Below, piece by piece: positions 24,305 through 34,013 of a stretch of DNA of 64,000 bases. Source of the DNA: Streptomyces profundus. Lineage in GTDB: Bacteria > Actinomycetota > Actinomycetes > Streptomycetales > Streptomycetaceae. The position numbers and the translations under genes are program-made. Below the pieces are notes generated by a model that was not told where the DNA came from, made no database searches, and saw only the letters and a list, made by a program, of their open reading frames with translations. The stretch lies in the NCBI RefSeq assembly GCF_020740535.1, contig NZ_CP082362.1, positions 1,860,001 to 1,924,000 of the forward strand, given 5' to 3'. Numbering within the stretch: the first letter of the stretch is position 1; every line of letters starts with the position of its first letter.

Positions 24305-26258
24305 TCAGCTCCTGCACTCGGACGTCGCGGAACTGCACGGTGTCGGCGTCGCCGTGGTTCTGGAGTCCGATGTGTCCCGCAAGGCTACGGCCCTCGTAGG
24401 TGTTGGTGAAGTCGTTGATCAGCACCTCGTTGAGGAAGATCTGGAGACGGTCGCCCTCGACCCGCAGCTCGTAGGTGTTCCACTCGCCGTTGGGGTTCAG
24501 CGCGGCGTCCCTGGCCTCGATGTCGGCCGACTGGAAGGTGTAGACGGCACCCGTCGTCCGCTCCGGCGCGTCGGTGTCGTCGATCTGGATCTCGAAGCCC
24601 TGGTTCACGGCGTCCCAGGGGTCGTCGCTGACGGGGGCGCCCACGAAGATCCCGGAGTTGGAGTCGCCCTCCTGGCGCCAGTCAAGCACCAGCGAGTAGT
24701 CCGTGTACGCCTTCGCCTCGTAGTAGAAGAGGCCCATCCCGCCGACGCTGGTGAGGGTGCCCTCCTCCTCGTCGAGCACGAACTCACCGGGCCCTGCCTG
24801 CGTCCAGCCCTCGGTGCCCGAGCCGTCGAAGATCGGGGTGTAGTCGGCCGCGGGGGCCAGTTCCTGGACGCTGATGTCGCGGAACTGGACGGTGTCCTCG
24901 TTGCCGTGGTTCTGGATCCCGATGTGGCCGGCGAGGGTGCGGGCCTCGTCGGTGTTGGTGAAGTCGTTGATCAGGGTGTCGTTGAGGAAGATCTGGAGAC
25001 GGTCGCCCTCGACCCGCAGCTCGTAGGTGTTCCACTCGCCGTTGGGGTTCAGCGCGGCGTCCCTGGCCTCGATGTCGGCCGACTGGAAGCCGTAGACGGC
25101 GCCCGTCGTCCGGTCGGGCTCGTCGGTGTCGTCGATCTGGATCTCGTAGCCCTGGTTGACGGCGTCCATCGGGTCGTCGCTGACGGGGGCGCCCACGAAG
25201 ATCCCGGAGTTGGAGTCGCCCTCCTGGCGCCAGTCAAGCACCAGCGAGAAGTCGGTGTACTCCTGGGCCTCGTAGTAGAAGAGGCCCATCCCGCCGACGC
25301 TGGTGAGGGTGCCCTCCTCCTCGTCGAGCACGAACTCACCGGGCCCTGCCTGCGTCCAGCCCTCGGTGCCCGAGCCGTCGAAGATCGGGGTGCGGCCCGG
25401 GTCCGGGTCCTCGCCGCCGTCGACGGAGCAGTCCGCGTCGGTCTGGCCGGCGGCGTACTGGATGCCGCCCAGCAGGTGCTGCCGGAAGTCCGGCTCGGCG
25501 AAGGACTCGATGGTGTGGCCGCCGCCGGTGTAGAACGCGAGGCCGCCGTCGTACTCCTTGCACCAGGCGATCGGGTGGTCGCCCTCCATGTTGCCGCCCT
25601 CGTAGCTGGACTCGTCGAGCGAGGCCAGTACGCGGGAGGTCTCCCGGGGGTTGGTGCGGTAGTTGTACCACTCGTCGGTCCGGTCCCAGGTGTCGCCCAG
25701 GTGGGCGGTCGCCGGGTGGTCGTGGTCCTCGACGTTGATCGTGGCTTCCTGGATGTGCGGGTGCGAGTCGAAGAGCGCGCCGGCCAGGCCGTCGTACCAC
25801 GCCCAGTCGTACTCGGTGTCGGCCGCGGCGTGGACGCCGACGTAGCCGCCGCCGCTCTGGATGTAGCCCTCGAACGCGGCCTGTTGGGTGTCGTCGAGGA
25901 CATCGCCCGTGGTGGAGAGGAAGATCACCGCCTCGTACTGGGCGAGGTTCTCCTCGGTGAACTCGGCCGAGTCCTCGGTGGCGGTCACCGAGAAGTCGTT
26001 CTCGGCACCGAGTTGGGTGATGGTCTCGATGCCGGTCTCGATCGAGTCGTGCCGGAATCCCGCGGTCTTGGAGAAGACCAGCACGTCGAAGGGGTCGGCC
26101 GCGATCGCGGTGCCGCCGTCGGCCGTCGCGCCGGCGTCGGTCGACGCGCTGGCGGCGACCGCGGGCAGCGCCGCGGCGGCGAGCAGGCCGCCGGCCGCGA
26201 GATAGCCGATCCGTCTCATCCGGGTTGTGGGGGTGGTGCGGGTGGTCACTTCACGCAT
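24303..26258 (-). CDS. Secreted ThuA-domain protein with two PF06439 (3-keto-disaccharide hydrolase) domains, 3' end unresolved
   Basis: At least 650 aa, exported. ATG 26258 follows GGAGTGATCACC; an alternative GTG at 26267 overlaps the upstream stop. The signal peptide (RRIGYLAAGGLLAAAALPAVAASA) precedes a ThuA fold at about 45-270: VLVFSKTAGFRHDSI, GGGYVGVHAAADTEYDW, PIAWCKEYDGGLAFYTGGGHT. Two PF06439 jelly-roll domains follow, each opening with GTEGWTQAGPGEFVLDEE and ending VQFRD; they are nearly identical, 552 bp apart. PF06439 members hydrolyse 3-keto-glycosides, so with the sugar dehydrogenase upstream it may process oxidised sugars. No stop codon is found before the G tract, where the coordinate given here ends. 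Confidence 0.82.
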
Positions 26259-26263
26259 GGTGA

Positions 26264-28690
26264 TCACTCCTCACTGCTGGTGCTGAAGGTGAAGTCGTCC
26301 AGGTGGAACGGGCCTCCGCTGAACACGAGATGGAGGGTCACGGTCCCGGCCGGCTGGCCGGACAGCGCGGTGCTGACGTCCTCGTAGCTGTCGAGGCCGC
26401 CGGTGTCGCCCACCTCGACGGTGCCGAGGAGTTCGCCGTCCGGCGCGTCCGCGCGGACCTCGATGGTGCCGCTGCCGCCCTCGGAGGCGACGCGTGCGGT
26501 GAAGTCCTGGGCGTTGCTGAGCAGATAGGGCTCGAAGGAGATCCAGCCGCCGTCCGTCACCGCGGCGACGCTGCCGCCGTGGGCCCCCGGCGCGGTCGCC
26601 GACTGGACGCCCTCGGCGTCGCCGAAGTGCTCGGCCTGCCGCTGCTTGGTCTGGGAGACGACCTGGTCGCTCCCGGTCAGCGGCGGGGCGTCACCGGCGC
26701 CCGAGTCGACGTACTCGGCGTTCCAGACCCCGAAGATGTTGGCGTTGGGGTCGTGTTCGCCGTCGGCGAGGGTCTGGAGGGTGCCGGAGCAGCCGGTGGT
26801 CGAGGTCTGCGGGTGGCCGTGCGAGTCGTGGCCCAGGATGAAGGTCACGGTGACGTTGTCGCAGTTGATCTCGGCGTCCTCGGCGTCGGTGACCTCCACC
26901 TCGAAGGGCACGGCTTCGCCGAAGTCGACCAGGGCGCCGTCACCCGGCAGCACGATGTTGACCTCGGGGGCGCTGTTGCCGACGGCGATCCGCACGGAGG
27001 CGCCACCGGTGGCTCCCGACGGGTTGGTCACCGTCAGTTCGGCGGTGAAGGTGCCGGTGTCCGTGTAGGTGTGGGTCGGGTTCGCCTCGTCCGATGTGGC
27101 GCCGTCGCCGAAGTCCCAGGCGTAGCTGAGTTCGGCGCCGCCCGGGTCGCGGCTGCCCTCGGAGCTGAAGCCGACCTCCAGCGGGGCCGGTCCCGAGCTC
27201 ACGTCGGCCGATGCCTCGGCGATGGGCGACTGGACGCCGCTGGTGTACTCGATGCGGTAGAGGGCGCTGTTCTCGTCGCCCGAGAACCAGCCGAGCCCGT
27301 AGTCGAGGACGTAGAGCGCGCCGTCGGGGCCGAAGGCGCTGTCCATGACCTGGGTGCCTTCCCAGAGGAAGTCGTGGATGCCGTCGACGCCGCCGCCGGC
27401 GTCCAGCTCGATGGCCTTGATCCACTGGCGGCCGAACTCGGTGGCGAAGAACGTGCCGTCCATGGACTCGGGGAACTTGACGGCCGAGTCGAGGTCCGGG
27501 TCGTAGTTGTAGACCGGGCCCGCCATGGGCGATTCGGAGCCGCCGCCGAACTCGGGGACGGAGGTGCCGTCGTAGGGTATCCACGCGGGCTGGGCCGGCG
27601 GCACCTCGGCGAGGCCCGTGTTGTTGCGCGAGTCGTTGACCGGCGCCGAGCAGTCGAAGGTGCTGCCCGAGGTGCCGCTGCCGAAGTCGTAGTCGACATA
27701 GGGCTCGTTGTCGCCCACGCAGTAGGGCCAGCCGAAGTTGCCCGGCTCGGTGATGCGGTTGAACTCCACCAGGCCGCCGGGGCCGCGGCCCGGGTCGGCG
27801 GAGCCGGCGTCGGGTCCGTAGTCGCCGACGTAGACGACGCCGGTGGCCTTGTCCACGCTCATCCGGAACGGGTTGCGGAAGCCCATCGCGTAGATCTCGT
27901 CGCGGGCGCCCTCGGTGCCGGGCGCGAAGAGGTTGCCCGACGGGATGGTGTAGCTGCCGTCGTCCTCGACATGGATGCGCAGGACCTTGCCCCGCAGGTC
28001 GTTGGTGTTGCCCGAGGAGCGCCTGGCGTCGAACGCCGGGTTGCGGTTGTCCCGGTCGTCGATCGGCGTGTAGCCGTCGGACGCGAACGGGTTGGTGTCG
28101 TCGCCCGTGGAGAGATAGAGGTTGCCCTCGGCGTCGAAGTCGATGTCACCGCCGACGTGGCAGCACTGGCCCCGGCTGGCGGCGACGTCGAGGATCTCGA
28201 CCTCGCTGCCGCTGTCGAGGGTGCCGTCCTCGTTCAACACGAAACGGGAGAGCCGGTTGACGCCGTCGTAGGGCGCGAAGTCCTCCGGGGTGCCCTCGGC
28301 CGGCGAGTCGCCGCCCGGGGTGTCCAACGGCGGTGCGTAGTACAGGTAGACGAAACGGTTGTCCTCGAAGTCCGGGTCGACCCCGATGCCTTGGAGGCCC
28401 TCCTCGTCATGGCTGTAGACCGGCACCTGACCGGCCACCTTGGTGGAGCCGTTCGCGTCGGTGAGCCGGACGGTGCCGTCCCTCGACGTGTGCAGCACCG
28501 AGGTGTCCGGCAGCACGGCGAGCGTCATGGGCTCGCCCATCTCGGCCTCGCCCTTGGCGAGCGTGACCTGCTGGAACTCCTCCAGCGGTGGGGGGGCGGC
28601 CGTGGCCGCCTGCTGGCTGACGACCGTACCCACGGCGGCGAGCGAGAGGCCCGCCACTGCCGCGAGTGCGGCTCTGAATCTCCTGTGCAC
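26264..28690 (-). CDS. Secreted PQQ-type sugar dehydrogenase (GSDH) with PKD and C-terminal carbohydrate-binding-like domain
   Basis: An 808-aa exported protein. GTG 28690 follows AGGAACGCTC. Signal peptide: AALAAVAGLSLAAVGTVVSQQAATAA. Residues about 35-470 form the six-bladed glucose/sorbosone dehydrogenase propeller: DEEGLQGIGVDPDFEDNRFVYLYY, CCHVGGDIDFDAEGNLYLSTGDD, DEIYAMGFRNPFRMSVD, GNFGWPYC. A PKD domain (about 485-575: AYTWDFGDG-like YAWDFGDGATSDEANPTHTYTDTGTFTAELTV) and a beta-rich C-terminal region that resembles a carbohydrate-binding module follow. It likely oxidises sugars outside the cell; PQQ itself is not shown. It is the first gene of the - strand block that runs into the ebo-like genes, and overlaps or closely abuts the ThuA gene. 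Confidence 0.88.
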   Translation of the reverse strand: MHRRFRAALAAVAGLSLAAVGTVVSQQAATAAPPPLEEFQQVTLAKGEAEMGEPMTLAVLPDTSVLHTSRDGTVRLTDANGSTKVAGQVPVYSHDEEGLQGIGVDPDFEDNRFVYLYYAPPLDTPGGDSPAEGTPEDFAPYDGVNRLSRFVLNEDGTLDSGSEVEILDVAASRGQCCHVGGDIDFDAEGNLYLSTGDDTNPFASDGYTPIDDRDNRNPAFDARRSSGNTNDLRGKVLRIHVEDDGSYTIPSGNLFAPGTEGARDEIYAMGFRNPFRMSVDKATGVVYVGDYGPDAGSADPGRGPGGLVEFNRITEPGNFGWPYCVGDNEPYVDYDFGSGTSGSTFDCSAPVNDSRNNTGLAEVPPAQPAWIPYDGTSVPEFGGGSESPMAGPVYNYDPDLDSAVKFPESMDGTFFATEFGRQWIKAIELDAGGGVDGIHDFLWEGTQVMDSAFGPDGALYVLDYGLGWFSGDENSALYRIEYTSGVQSPIAEASADVSSGPAPLEVGFSSEGSRDPGGAELSYAWDFGDGATSDEANPTHTYTDTGTFTAELTVTNPSGATGGASVRIAVGNSAPEVNIVLPGDGALVDFGEAVPFEVEVTDAEDAEINCDNVTVTFILGHDSHGHPQTSTTGCSGTLQTLADGEHDPNANIFGVWNAEYVDSGAGDAPPLTGSDQVVSQTKQRQAEHFGDAEGVQSATAPGAHGGSVAAVTDGGWISFEPYLLSNAQDFTARVASEGGSGTIEVRADAPDGELLGTVEVGDTGGLDSYEDVSTALSGQPAGTVTLHLVFSGGPFHLDDFTFSTSSEE

Positions 28691-28998
28691 GAGCGTTCCT
28701 CCGTAAGAGCGCACGGGGGTGGGGGTGAAGCTGTCGCACAGGCGCGCGCCGTCGCGCCATGGTGAACGGAGTGGACGTCAGATGAGGGGGACGCCCGCTC
28801 TGTTCGGACTGTTCGGAATTGACTGGTACACCACAGGGAAGGTAACGACTTTCCCCCGAACTGGAAACCCCTTTGAAACAAGCTGTGCCAACTTCATCCT
28901 CCAACCGGACAAAGTGAGCGCGCCGAACTACGCACGCCGTCCCGCCCAGCGGTGTGCGTCGGCCATGGCCCCCTCGCGGTGCCGATCCCGGGTGCCGC
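28691..28998. other. 308-bp intergenic region upstream of the ebo-like block
   Basis: Lies between the TetR gene stop and the sugar dehydrogenase start, both on the - strand. AT-richer sequence near 28820-28920 is the likely promoter of the nine-gene block; GTTCGG is reiterated near 28800. No perfect palindrome was found. Confidence 0.5.
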
Positions 28999-29607
28999 TC
29001 ACTCCTCGGGCGGCAGCGGCACCCCGATCAGGGCGGTGATCACCCGGTCGGTGGCCCGGGCCATGTCCACGGTGCTTTGGTCGAGCAGCCACTGCACCTG
29101 GAGGCCGTCCATCACCGCGATGATCGCGCTGGCCAGCTCGGGCAGCTCCCGCGTCGGCGGCAACTCGCCGACCTCGGCCGCCTCTTCGAGCGCCGTGATC
29201 ACCATCGCGCGCAGCCCCTCGTAGCGGCTGCGGAAGTACTCCTGCGCCGGATGCCCCTCGGTGACGCTCTCCGCCGAAAGCACCGTGTAGAGCCGGACGA
29301 TGCCCTCCCGCTCGGCGTTCCGGCGCGCCGTGGCCACCAGGTGCCGCAGCAGGCCGAGGCCGTGCGGGCGGCCGTCGCCGAGCGCGTCGATATCGGACTT
29401 GTCCCGCAGCTCCAACACCCCGGTCAGCAGTCCCGCCTTGGTGCGGAAGTGGTGCAGGACGCCGGCCTGGGTGAGCCCGGACCGCTCGGCGATCTCGGCG
29501 AGCGAGGCGTTGTGGTAGCCACGGGTCGCGAAGGTCTCCATGGCGATGCGCAGAATCTCGTCACGCCGCCGGGCACCTACCGGACGTGGCGGCGCTGCTT
29601 CGGGCAT
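28999..29607 (-). CDS. TetR/AcrR family transcriptional repressor
   Basis: A 202-aa TetR-type regulator. The DNA-binding domain is residues about 15-60: RRDEILRIAMETFATRGYHNASLAEIAERSGLTQAGVLHHFRTK, a canonical HTH. The ligand domain ends WLLDQSTVDMARATDRVITALIG, typical of TetR regulators of sugar hydrolase genes. ATG 29607 follows TAGGAGCGGTC. It is divergent from the GH3 gene with two palindromic elements in the 169-bp gap, so it probably represses GH3 and itself and is released by a sugar or aglycone. The ebo-like block starts just downstream, but a link to it is not shown. Confidence 0.93.
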   Translation of the reverse strand: MPEAAPPRPVGARRRDEILRIAMETFATRGYHNASLAEIAERSGLTQAGVLHHFRTKAGLLTGVLELRDKSDIDALGDGRPHGLGLLRHLVATARRNAEREGIVRLYTVLSAESVTEGHPAQEYFRSRYEGLRAMVITALEEAAEVGELPPTRELPELASAIIAVMDGLQVQWLLDQSTVDMARATDRVITALIGVPLPPEE

Positions 29608-29670
29608 GACCGCTCCTACCTTCGGCTTCGTCGGGTGGCAGTGTACGGCCGACCACGCGGGGGTCCGCCA

Positions 29671-29703
29671 GGTTCCGGAACCACGGGCCTCGGTTCCGGA
29701 ACC
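29671..29703. promoter_or_regulatory. Paired 12-bp palindromes, candidate TetR operator
   Basis: Two identical perfect palindromes GGTTCCGGAACC at 29671-29682 and 29692-29703, centres 21 bp apart (two helical turns), in the TetR/GH3 divergent gap. Confidence 0.65.
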
Positions 29704-29717
29704 GCGACCCGGCCCTT

Positions 29718-29731
29718 ACTAAGTACTCAGT
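29718..29731. promoter_or_regulatory. Second palindrome, ACTAAGTACTCAGT
   Basis: A 14-bp inverted repeat with one mismatched pair (ACTAAGT/ACTCAGT), 46 bp before the GH3 start. It is AT-richer than its surroundings and resembles known TetR-family half sites of the ACTnAGT kind. It is an alternative or additional operator and probably overlaps a promoter. Confidence 0.55.
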
Positions 29732-29776
29732 CAGTCTGCTTTCATCCTTCCGTACCGCCCGCTCGAAAGGAACCCC

Positions 29777-32317
29777 ATGCCCACTCCGCCCGCGTCCGCC
29801 GCCGACGACGCCGGCCAGGACCGACGGCCCAGGGACCGGGATGACGCCGAGCTGGTGGCCCGGGTCCGCGCGCTGGACGTCGCCGCCAAGGTCCGCCTGC
29901 TCACCGGCGCCGCGCTCTGGTCGACCGGCGCCGAACCCCGTCTCGGCCTGCTGCCCGTGGTGCTCTCGGACGGCCCGCAGGGGGTGCGCGGCATCGGCGA
30001 CGTGCCGGACGCCACCGGGCTGCTGGCGCCGGCGCCCAGTGCGGTCGCGGCGAGCTGGGATCCCGAACTCGCCGAGCGCCTCGGCGAGTTGTTCGCCGCC
30101 GAGGCCAGGCGCAAGGGCGTGGACGTGCTGCTCGCCCCGGCGGTCAACCTCCAGCGCACCCCCGTCGCCGGCCGGCACTTCGAGTACTTCGCCGAGGACC
30201 CGCTGCTCACCGCCGCCGTCGCCGGCGGTCTGGTCAGGGGCCTCCAGCGGCACGGCGTCGCCGGCTGCCTCAAGCACTATGTGGCCAACGACTCCGAGAC
30301 CGAGCGCACCGCCTACCGCGCCCAGGTCGACCAGCGGACCCTGCGCGAGGTGTATCTGGCGCCGTTCGAGGCGGTGTTGGCCGAGTCCGACGCCTGGAGC
30401 GTGATGTCCGCCTACTCGGGCGTGGACGACGGCGAACTGTCGGCGCCCATGGGCGAGCACACCGGGCTCCTCCGGGGGGTGCTCAAGGACGAATGGGGCT
30501 TCGACGGCCCGGTGATCAGCGACTGGGCCGCCACGCGCAGCACCGTGCCCAGCGCGCTGGGCGGCCTCGACCTGGTGATGCCGGGGCCCGGCGGCCCCTG
30601 GGGCGACGCGCTGGTCGCCGCCGTCGAGGCGGGCGAGGTCCCCGAGTCGGTGGTGGACGACAAGGTGCTTCGCCTGCTGTGGCTGGCCGGCCGGGTGGGC
30701 CGGCTGGTCGCGCCCTGGGACCCGGACGAGGAGGCCCCCGAACCGCGTCCGGCGACCGGCGGCGCGCCCACCGAGCGGGAGTTCGCGCTGCTGCGCTCCG
30801 TGGCCGCCCGGGGCACGGTGCTGCTGCGCGACACCGAGGGGCTGCTTCCCCTCGACGGCGCGAGCCTCTCCCGGGTGGCGCTGATCGGGCCGAACGCGGT
30901 GCGGCCCTACTTCCAGGGCGGCGGCAGCGCCTTCGTGCCGCCCAACCGGCTGGTGGGCTATGCCGAGGGGCTGCGCGCCGCGCTGCCCGAAGCGCGGGTC
31001 ACCGTGGCGCGTGGCGGCGACGCGCGCCGCCACGCGCCGTTTGTCGACCCGGAGTCGCTCGTCCTGCGCGCCGAGTTCCTGGACACGGAGGGCCACTTCC
31101 TCGGCGCCGAGGAACTCGACACGGGCGATCTGACCGACTACCGCTCCTTCCCCGCCGAAACCCACCGGGTGCTGCTGCGCGGCACGGTGACGCTCACCGA
31201 GCCCGGCCGCCACCAGCTGGAGATCGGCACCATGGGCCGGTTCGCCGTCCGGGTGGCGGACGACGAGGTCGCCACCGGGGACGACGACCGGGGCGTGGGC
31301 CTGGTGTTGGACTCCAGCCACAGCCATCCCCCGGGCCACACCGTGGAGTTGACGGTGGGCGAGAGCCCGCGCGCGGTGCCGCTGGAGATCGACCTGACGG
31401 TGGTGGACGCCGGCGGCTACGGCCGGATCGTCACCTGCCATCTGCGCCATCTGCGGCCCGGGGCCGGCGCCGACGAGGAGATCGCCGAGGCGGTCGCCGC
31501 CGCCCGGGCCGCCGAGGTGGCGGTGGTCGTGGTGGGCACCAACGAGGAGGTCGAGTCCGAGGGTTGGGACCGGTCCACGCTGGCGCTGCCGGGCCGGCAG
31601 GACGAGTTGGTGCGCCGGGTCGCGGCGGCCAACCCGAGGACGGTGGTGGTGGTCAACGCGGGCGCCCCCGTGCTGCTGCCCTGGGCCGACGAGGTGGGGG
31701 CCCTGCTCTGGGGCTGGCTGCCGGGGCAGGAGGCGGGCCACGCGCTGGCCGATGTGCTGCTCGGCCGGGCGGAGCCCACCGGACGGCTGCCCTTCACGCT
31801 GCCGGCGCGCGCCGACGACGTCCCGGTGCCGCACGCCGTCCCCGAGGCCGGCCTGGTCCGCTACGCCGAGGGCCGGGACGTGGGCTACCGGGGCTGGGAC
31901 CGCGCCGGGCGCGAGCCGGCGTTCCCCTTCGGCCACGGCCTCGGCTTCGGCGCCTGGTCCTACGAGTCCGTCGAGGTCGACACCGACGACCTCCCGGAGG
32001 GCCGCGACCTCACGGTCAAGGTCGCGGTGCGCAACACGTCGGGCCGCGACGCCAGGGAGGTGGTCCAGGTGTATCTGGCCCCGCCGCCCGGCGAGGACGG
32101 CCGGCCGCTGCGGGCGCTGGCCGGCTCGGCCGTGCTCGCGGTGGCCGCTGGCGGCGGCGGCACGGCCACGGTGACCGTGCCGGCGCGGGCGTTCCAGGTG
32201 TGGAGCCGGCGGAAGGCCGACTGGCGTACCCCGCCCGGACGTTGCCAGCTGCTCGTCGGCCGCTCCAGCCGGGACATCCGGCTGACCCGGGAGGTGCGTG
32301 TGGGCACCACCGGCTGA
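29777..32317 (+). CDS. Glycoside hydrolase family 3 beta-glucosidase with PA14 domain
   Basis: An 846-aa GH3 enzyme without signal peptide, so probably cytoplasmic. The N-terminal barrel has LSDGPQGVRG, GCLKHYVANDSETER and the nucleophile Asp in GPVISDWAATRS (about residue 253). The second domain (TVLLRDTEGLLPLDGA) is interrupted by a PA14 insert at about 400-560 (ETHRVLLRGTVTLTEPGRHQLEIGTMGRFAVRV) and resumes with VVVVGTNEEVESEGWDRSTLALPGRQDELV. A C-terminal fibronectin-III-like domain closes it (GRDAREVVQVYLAPP). PA14-containing GH3 enzymes act on beta-glucosides or glycosylated natural products. ATG 29777 follows AAAGGA; the divergent TetR gene is the obvious regulator. Confidence 0.94.
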   Translation: MPTPPASAADDAGQDRRPRDRDDAELVARVRALDVAAKVRLLTGAALWSTGAEPRLGLLPVVLSDGPQGVRGIGDVPDATGLLAPAPSAVAASWDPELAERLGELFAAEARRKGVDVLLAPAVNLQRTPVAGRHFEYFAEDPLLTAAVAGGLVRGLQRHGVAGCLKHYVANDSETERTAYRAQVDQRTLREVYLAPFEAVLAESDAWSVMSAYSGVDDGELSAPMGEHTGLLRGVLKDEWGFDGPVISDWAATRSTVPSALGGLDLVMPGPGGPWGDALVAAVEAGEVPESVVDDKVLRLLWLAGRVGRLVAPWDPDEEAPEPRPATGGAPTEREFALLRSVAARGTVLLRDTEGLLPLDGASLSRVALIGPNAVRPYFQGGGSAFVPPNRLVGYAEGLRAALPEARVTVARGGDARRHAPFVDPESLVLRAEFLDTEGHFLGAEELDTGDLTDYRSFPAETHRVLLRGTVTLTEPGRHQLEIGTMGRFAVRVADDEVATGDDDRGVGLVLDSSHSHPPGHTVELTVGESPRAVPLEIDLTVVDAGGYGRIVTCHLRHLRPGAGADEEIAEAVAAARAAEVAVVVVGTNEEVESEGWDRSTLALPGRQDELVRRVAAANPRTVVVVNAGAPVLLPWADEVGALLWGWLPGQEAGHALADVLLGRAEPTGRLPFTLPARADDVPVPHAVPEAGLVRYAEGRDVGYRGWDRAGREPAFPFGHGLGFGAWSYESVEVDTDDLPEGRDLTVKVAVRNTSGRDAREVVQVYLAPPPGEDGRPLRALAGSAVLAVAAGGGGTATVTVPARAFQVWSRRKADWRTPPGRCQLLVGRSSRDIRLTREVRVGTTG

Positions 32318-32488
32318 CCCCACGGCGTCCGTGCCGCGCGCGCCCGCTCGCGCGCGGCACGGCGGATCGACCCCGCCCGCGGGATGTCATGGGCATGCCT
32401 ACAACGGCCAGGCCCGGCGCTCCCCGCGGCCGGGCCCGGAACTCCCCTTCTCGACGAAGAGAAACCCCCCACTCAAGGGAGCCGCAGC

Positions 32489-33907
32489 ATGAGAGAACGC
32501 ACCGCACTCCGCACCGCCCTGCTGGGCGTCAGCGCCGCCGCGCTGGTCGCCGGCGGGCTCGGCCTGACCGCCGGCACCTCGCAGGCCGCGCCCACCAGCG
32601 CCGAGGTGTGGCTGACCACATCCGACGGCCAGTCCCGGCTGGCCGCCCAGGGCGAGGTCGCCTTCGACGGGCAGCCGCAGTCCACCGACATCCAGGTGGA
32701 CACGGGCCAGCGCCACCAGTCGTTCAGCGGCGCCGGCGCCTCCGTCACCGAGGCGTCCGCCCATCTGATCCAGGGCCTCCCCCAGGGCGAGCGCGACGCG
32801 CTGCTCGACGCCCTCTTCACCACCGAGGGCGACGGCATCGGGCTCAGCTATCTGCGCCAGCCGCTGGGCAGCACCGACTTCAACTCCGGCGGCTTCTACA
32901 CCTACGAGGACACCCCGGGGCAGTTCTCCATCGACCGGGACCGGCAGGAGATCATCCCGGTGGTGCGGGACGCGCTGAACCGCAACCCGGACATCCGGCT
33001 GATGGGCAGCCCCTGGTCACCCCCGGCCTGGATGAAGTCGGGCAACTCCCTCAACGGCGGCGGCCTGCTGCCCGAGCACTACGGGACCTACGCCGACTAC
33101 CTGGTGAACGCCGTCCAGGCGTACGCGGCCGAGGGCATCGAGCTGCATGACCTCACCGCGCAGAACGAGCCGCTGTTCGCGACGAGTTACCCGTCCACCT
33201 CCATGAGCGCGTCCGAACAGGCCGCGTTCTTCCGGGTGTTGGACGAGGCCCTCACCGAGGCGGGGCTGCCGACCAGCCTCTTCGCCTACGACCACAACTG
33301 GGACGAGCCGGGCTACCCCCTTCAGGTCCTCGCCGCCACCTCCGACATCGACCGGGTGGCGGGCGCCGCGTTCCACTGCTACGGCGGGCAGCCCGAGGCC
33401 CAGGGCCAGCTGGTCGACGCGGGTGAGCGGGTGTACTTCACCGAGTGCTCGGGGACCGACAGCGACAACCAGGCCAACACCTTCTCCGACACCCTGCGCT
33501 GGCAGGCCGAGAACCTGGTGGTGCGGAACATGCGCCACGGCGGCGAGACCGTGATCACCTGGAACCTCGCCCTGGACCAGAACGGCGGCCCGCACCAGGG
33601 CCACTGCGACGACCGCTGCAACGGCGTCGTCGAGATCGCCGGCGACCAGGTGAACAGGGGCGCCGAGTTCTATGTGCTGGGCCACCTCACCAAGTTCACC
33701 GACCCGGGCGCCCAGCGGGTCTCCTCGTCGAGCGAGGGCCCCGGCGGGCTCCAGAACGTGGTCTTCGAGAACGGCGACGGCACCCGGGTCGCCTATGTGG
33801 TGAACGCCTCCGGCGGTGAGCGGACCTTCTCCATCACGGAGGACGGTGGCTCGCTGAACTACACCCTGCCGGCCGGCGCGGTCGCCACCTTCACCTGGAC
33901 GGCGTAG
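32489..33907 (+). CDS. Secreted glycoside hydrolase family 30 protein
   Basis: A 472-aa secreted GH30 enzyme, of the glucosylceramidase / endo-beta-1,6-glucanase group. ATG 32489 follows AAGGGAG. Signal peptide: [31 protein letters not shown]. Barrel: [58 protein letters not shown]. The acid/base Glu is in LTAQNEPLF and the nucleophile Glu in YFTECSG. The C-terminal beta-sandwich ([29 protein letters not shown]) is family-typical. Beta-1,6-glucan of fungal walls is a likely substrate. It is 171 bp after the GH3 gene on the same strand but with its own leader, so co-regulation is uncertain. Confidence 0.93.
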   Translation: MRERTALRTALLGVSAAALVAGGLGLTAGTSQAAPTSAEVWLTTSDGQSRLAAQGEVAFDGQPQSTDIQVDTGQRHQSFSGAGASVTEASAHLIQGLPQGERDALLDALFTTEGDGIGLSYLRQPLGSTDFNSGGFYTYEDTPGQFSIDRDRQEIIPVVRDALNRNPDIRLMGSPWSPPAWMKSGNSLNGGGLLPEHYGTYADYLVNAVQAYAAEGIELHDLTAQNEPLFATSYPSTSMSASEQAAFFRVLDEALTEAGLPTSLFAYDHNWDEPGYPLQVLAATSDIDRVAGAAFHCYGGQPEAQGQLVDAGERVYFTECSGTDSDNQANTFSDTLRWQAENLVVRNMRHGGETVITWNLALDQNGGPHQGHCDDRCNGVVEIAGDQVNRGAEFYVLGHLTKFTDPGAQRVSSSSEGPGGLQNVVFENGDGTRVAYVVNASGGERTFSITEDGGSLNYTLPAGAVATFTWTA

Positions 33908-33928
33908 GCCCACCAGGCCCCACCACCC

Positions 33929-34012
33929 GGGTCACCTCCTGGTTCGCCCCGCCCTGCGTTTCGCCTCCCCCCGGAGGGGTACTCGCGGCGGGCCCGAACC
34001 AGGAGGTGACCC
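33929..34012 (+). promoter_or_regulatory. 18-bp perfect hairpin that contains the phosphoketolase ribosome binding site
   Basis: GGGTCACCTCCTGGTTCG (33929-33946) is exactly complementary to 33995-34012, which holds the whole Shine-Dalgarno sequence AGGAGGTGA and ends one base before the ATG at 34014. The 48-base loop holds a small inner hairpin (CCTCC/GGAGG). In any RNA that starts upstream of 33929 the ribosome binding site would be paired. It may also act as the terminator of the GH30 gene, whose stop is 21 bp upstream. Confidence 0.8.
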
Positions 34013-34013
34013 C

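Noticed and set aside
29718..29731. Reading ACTAAGTACTCAGT as a -10/-35 promoter element only
   Set aside because: It is a 14-bp inverted repeat with one mismatch in a TetR divergent gap, so an operator is the better call, although it may overlap a promoter.
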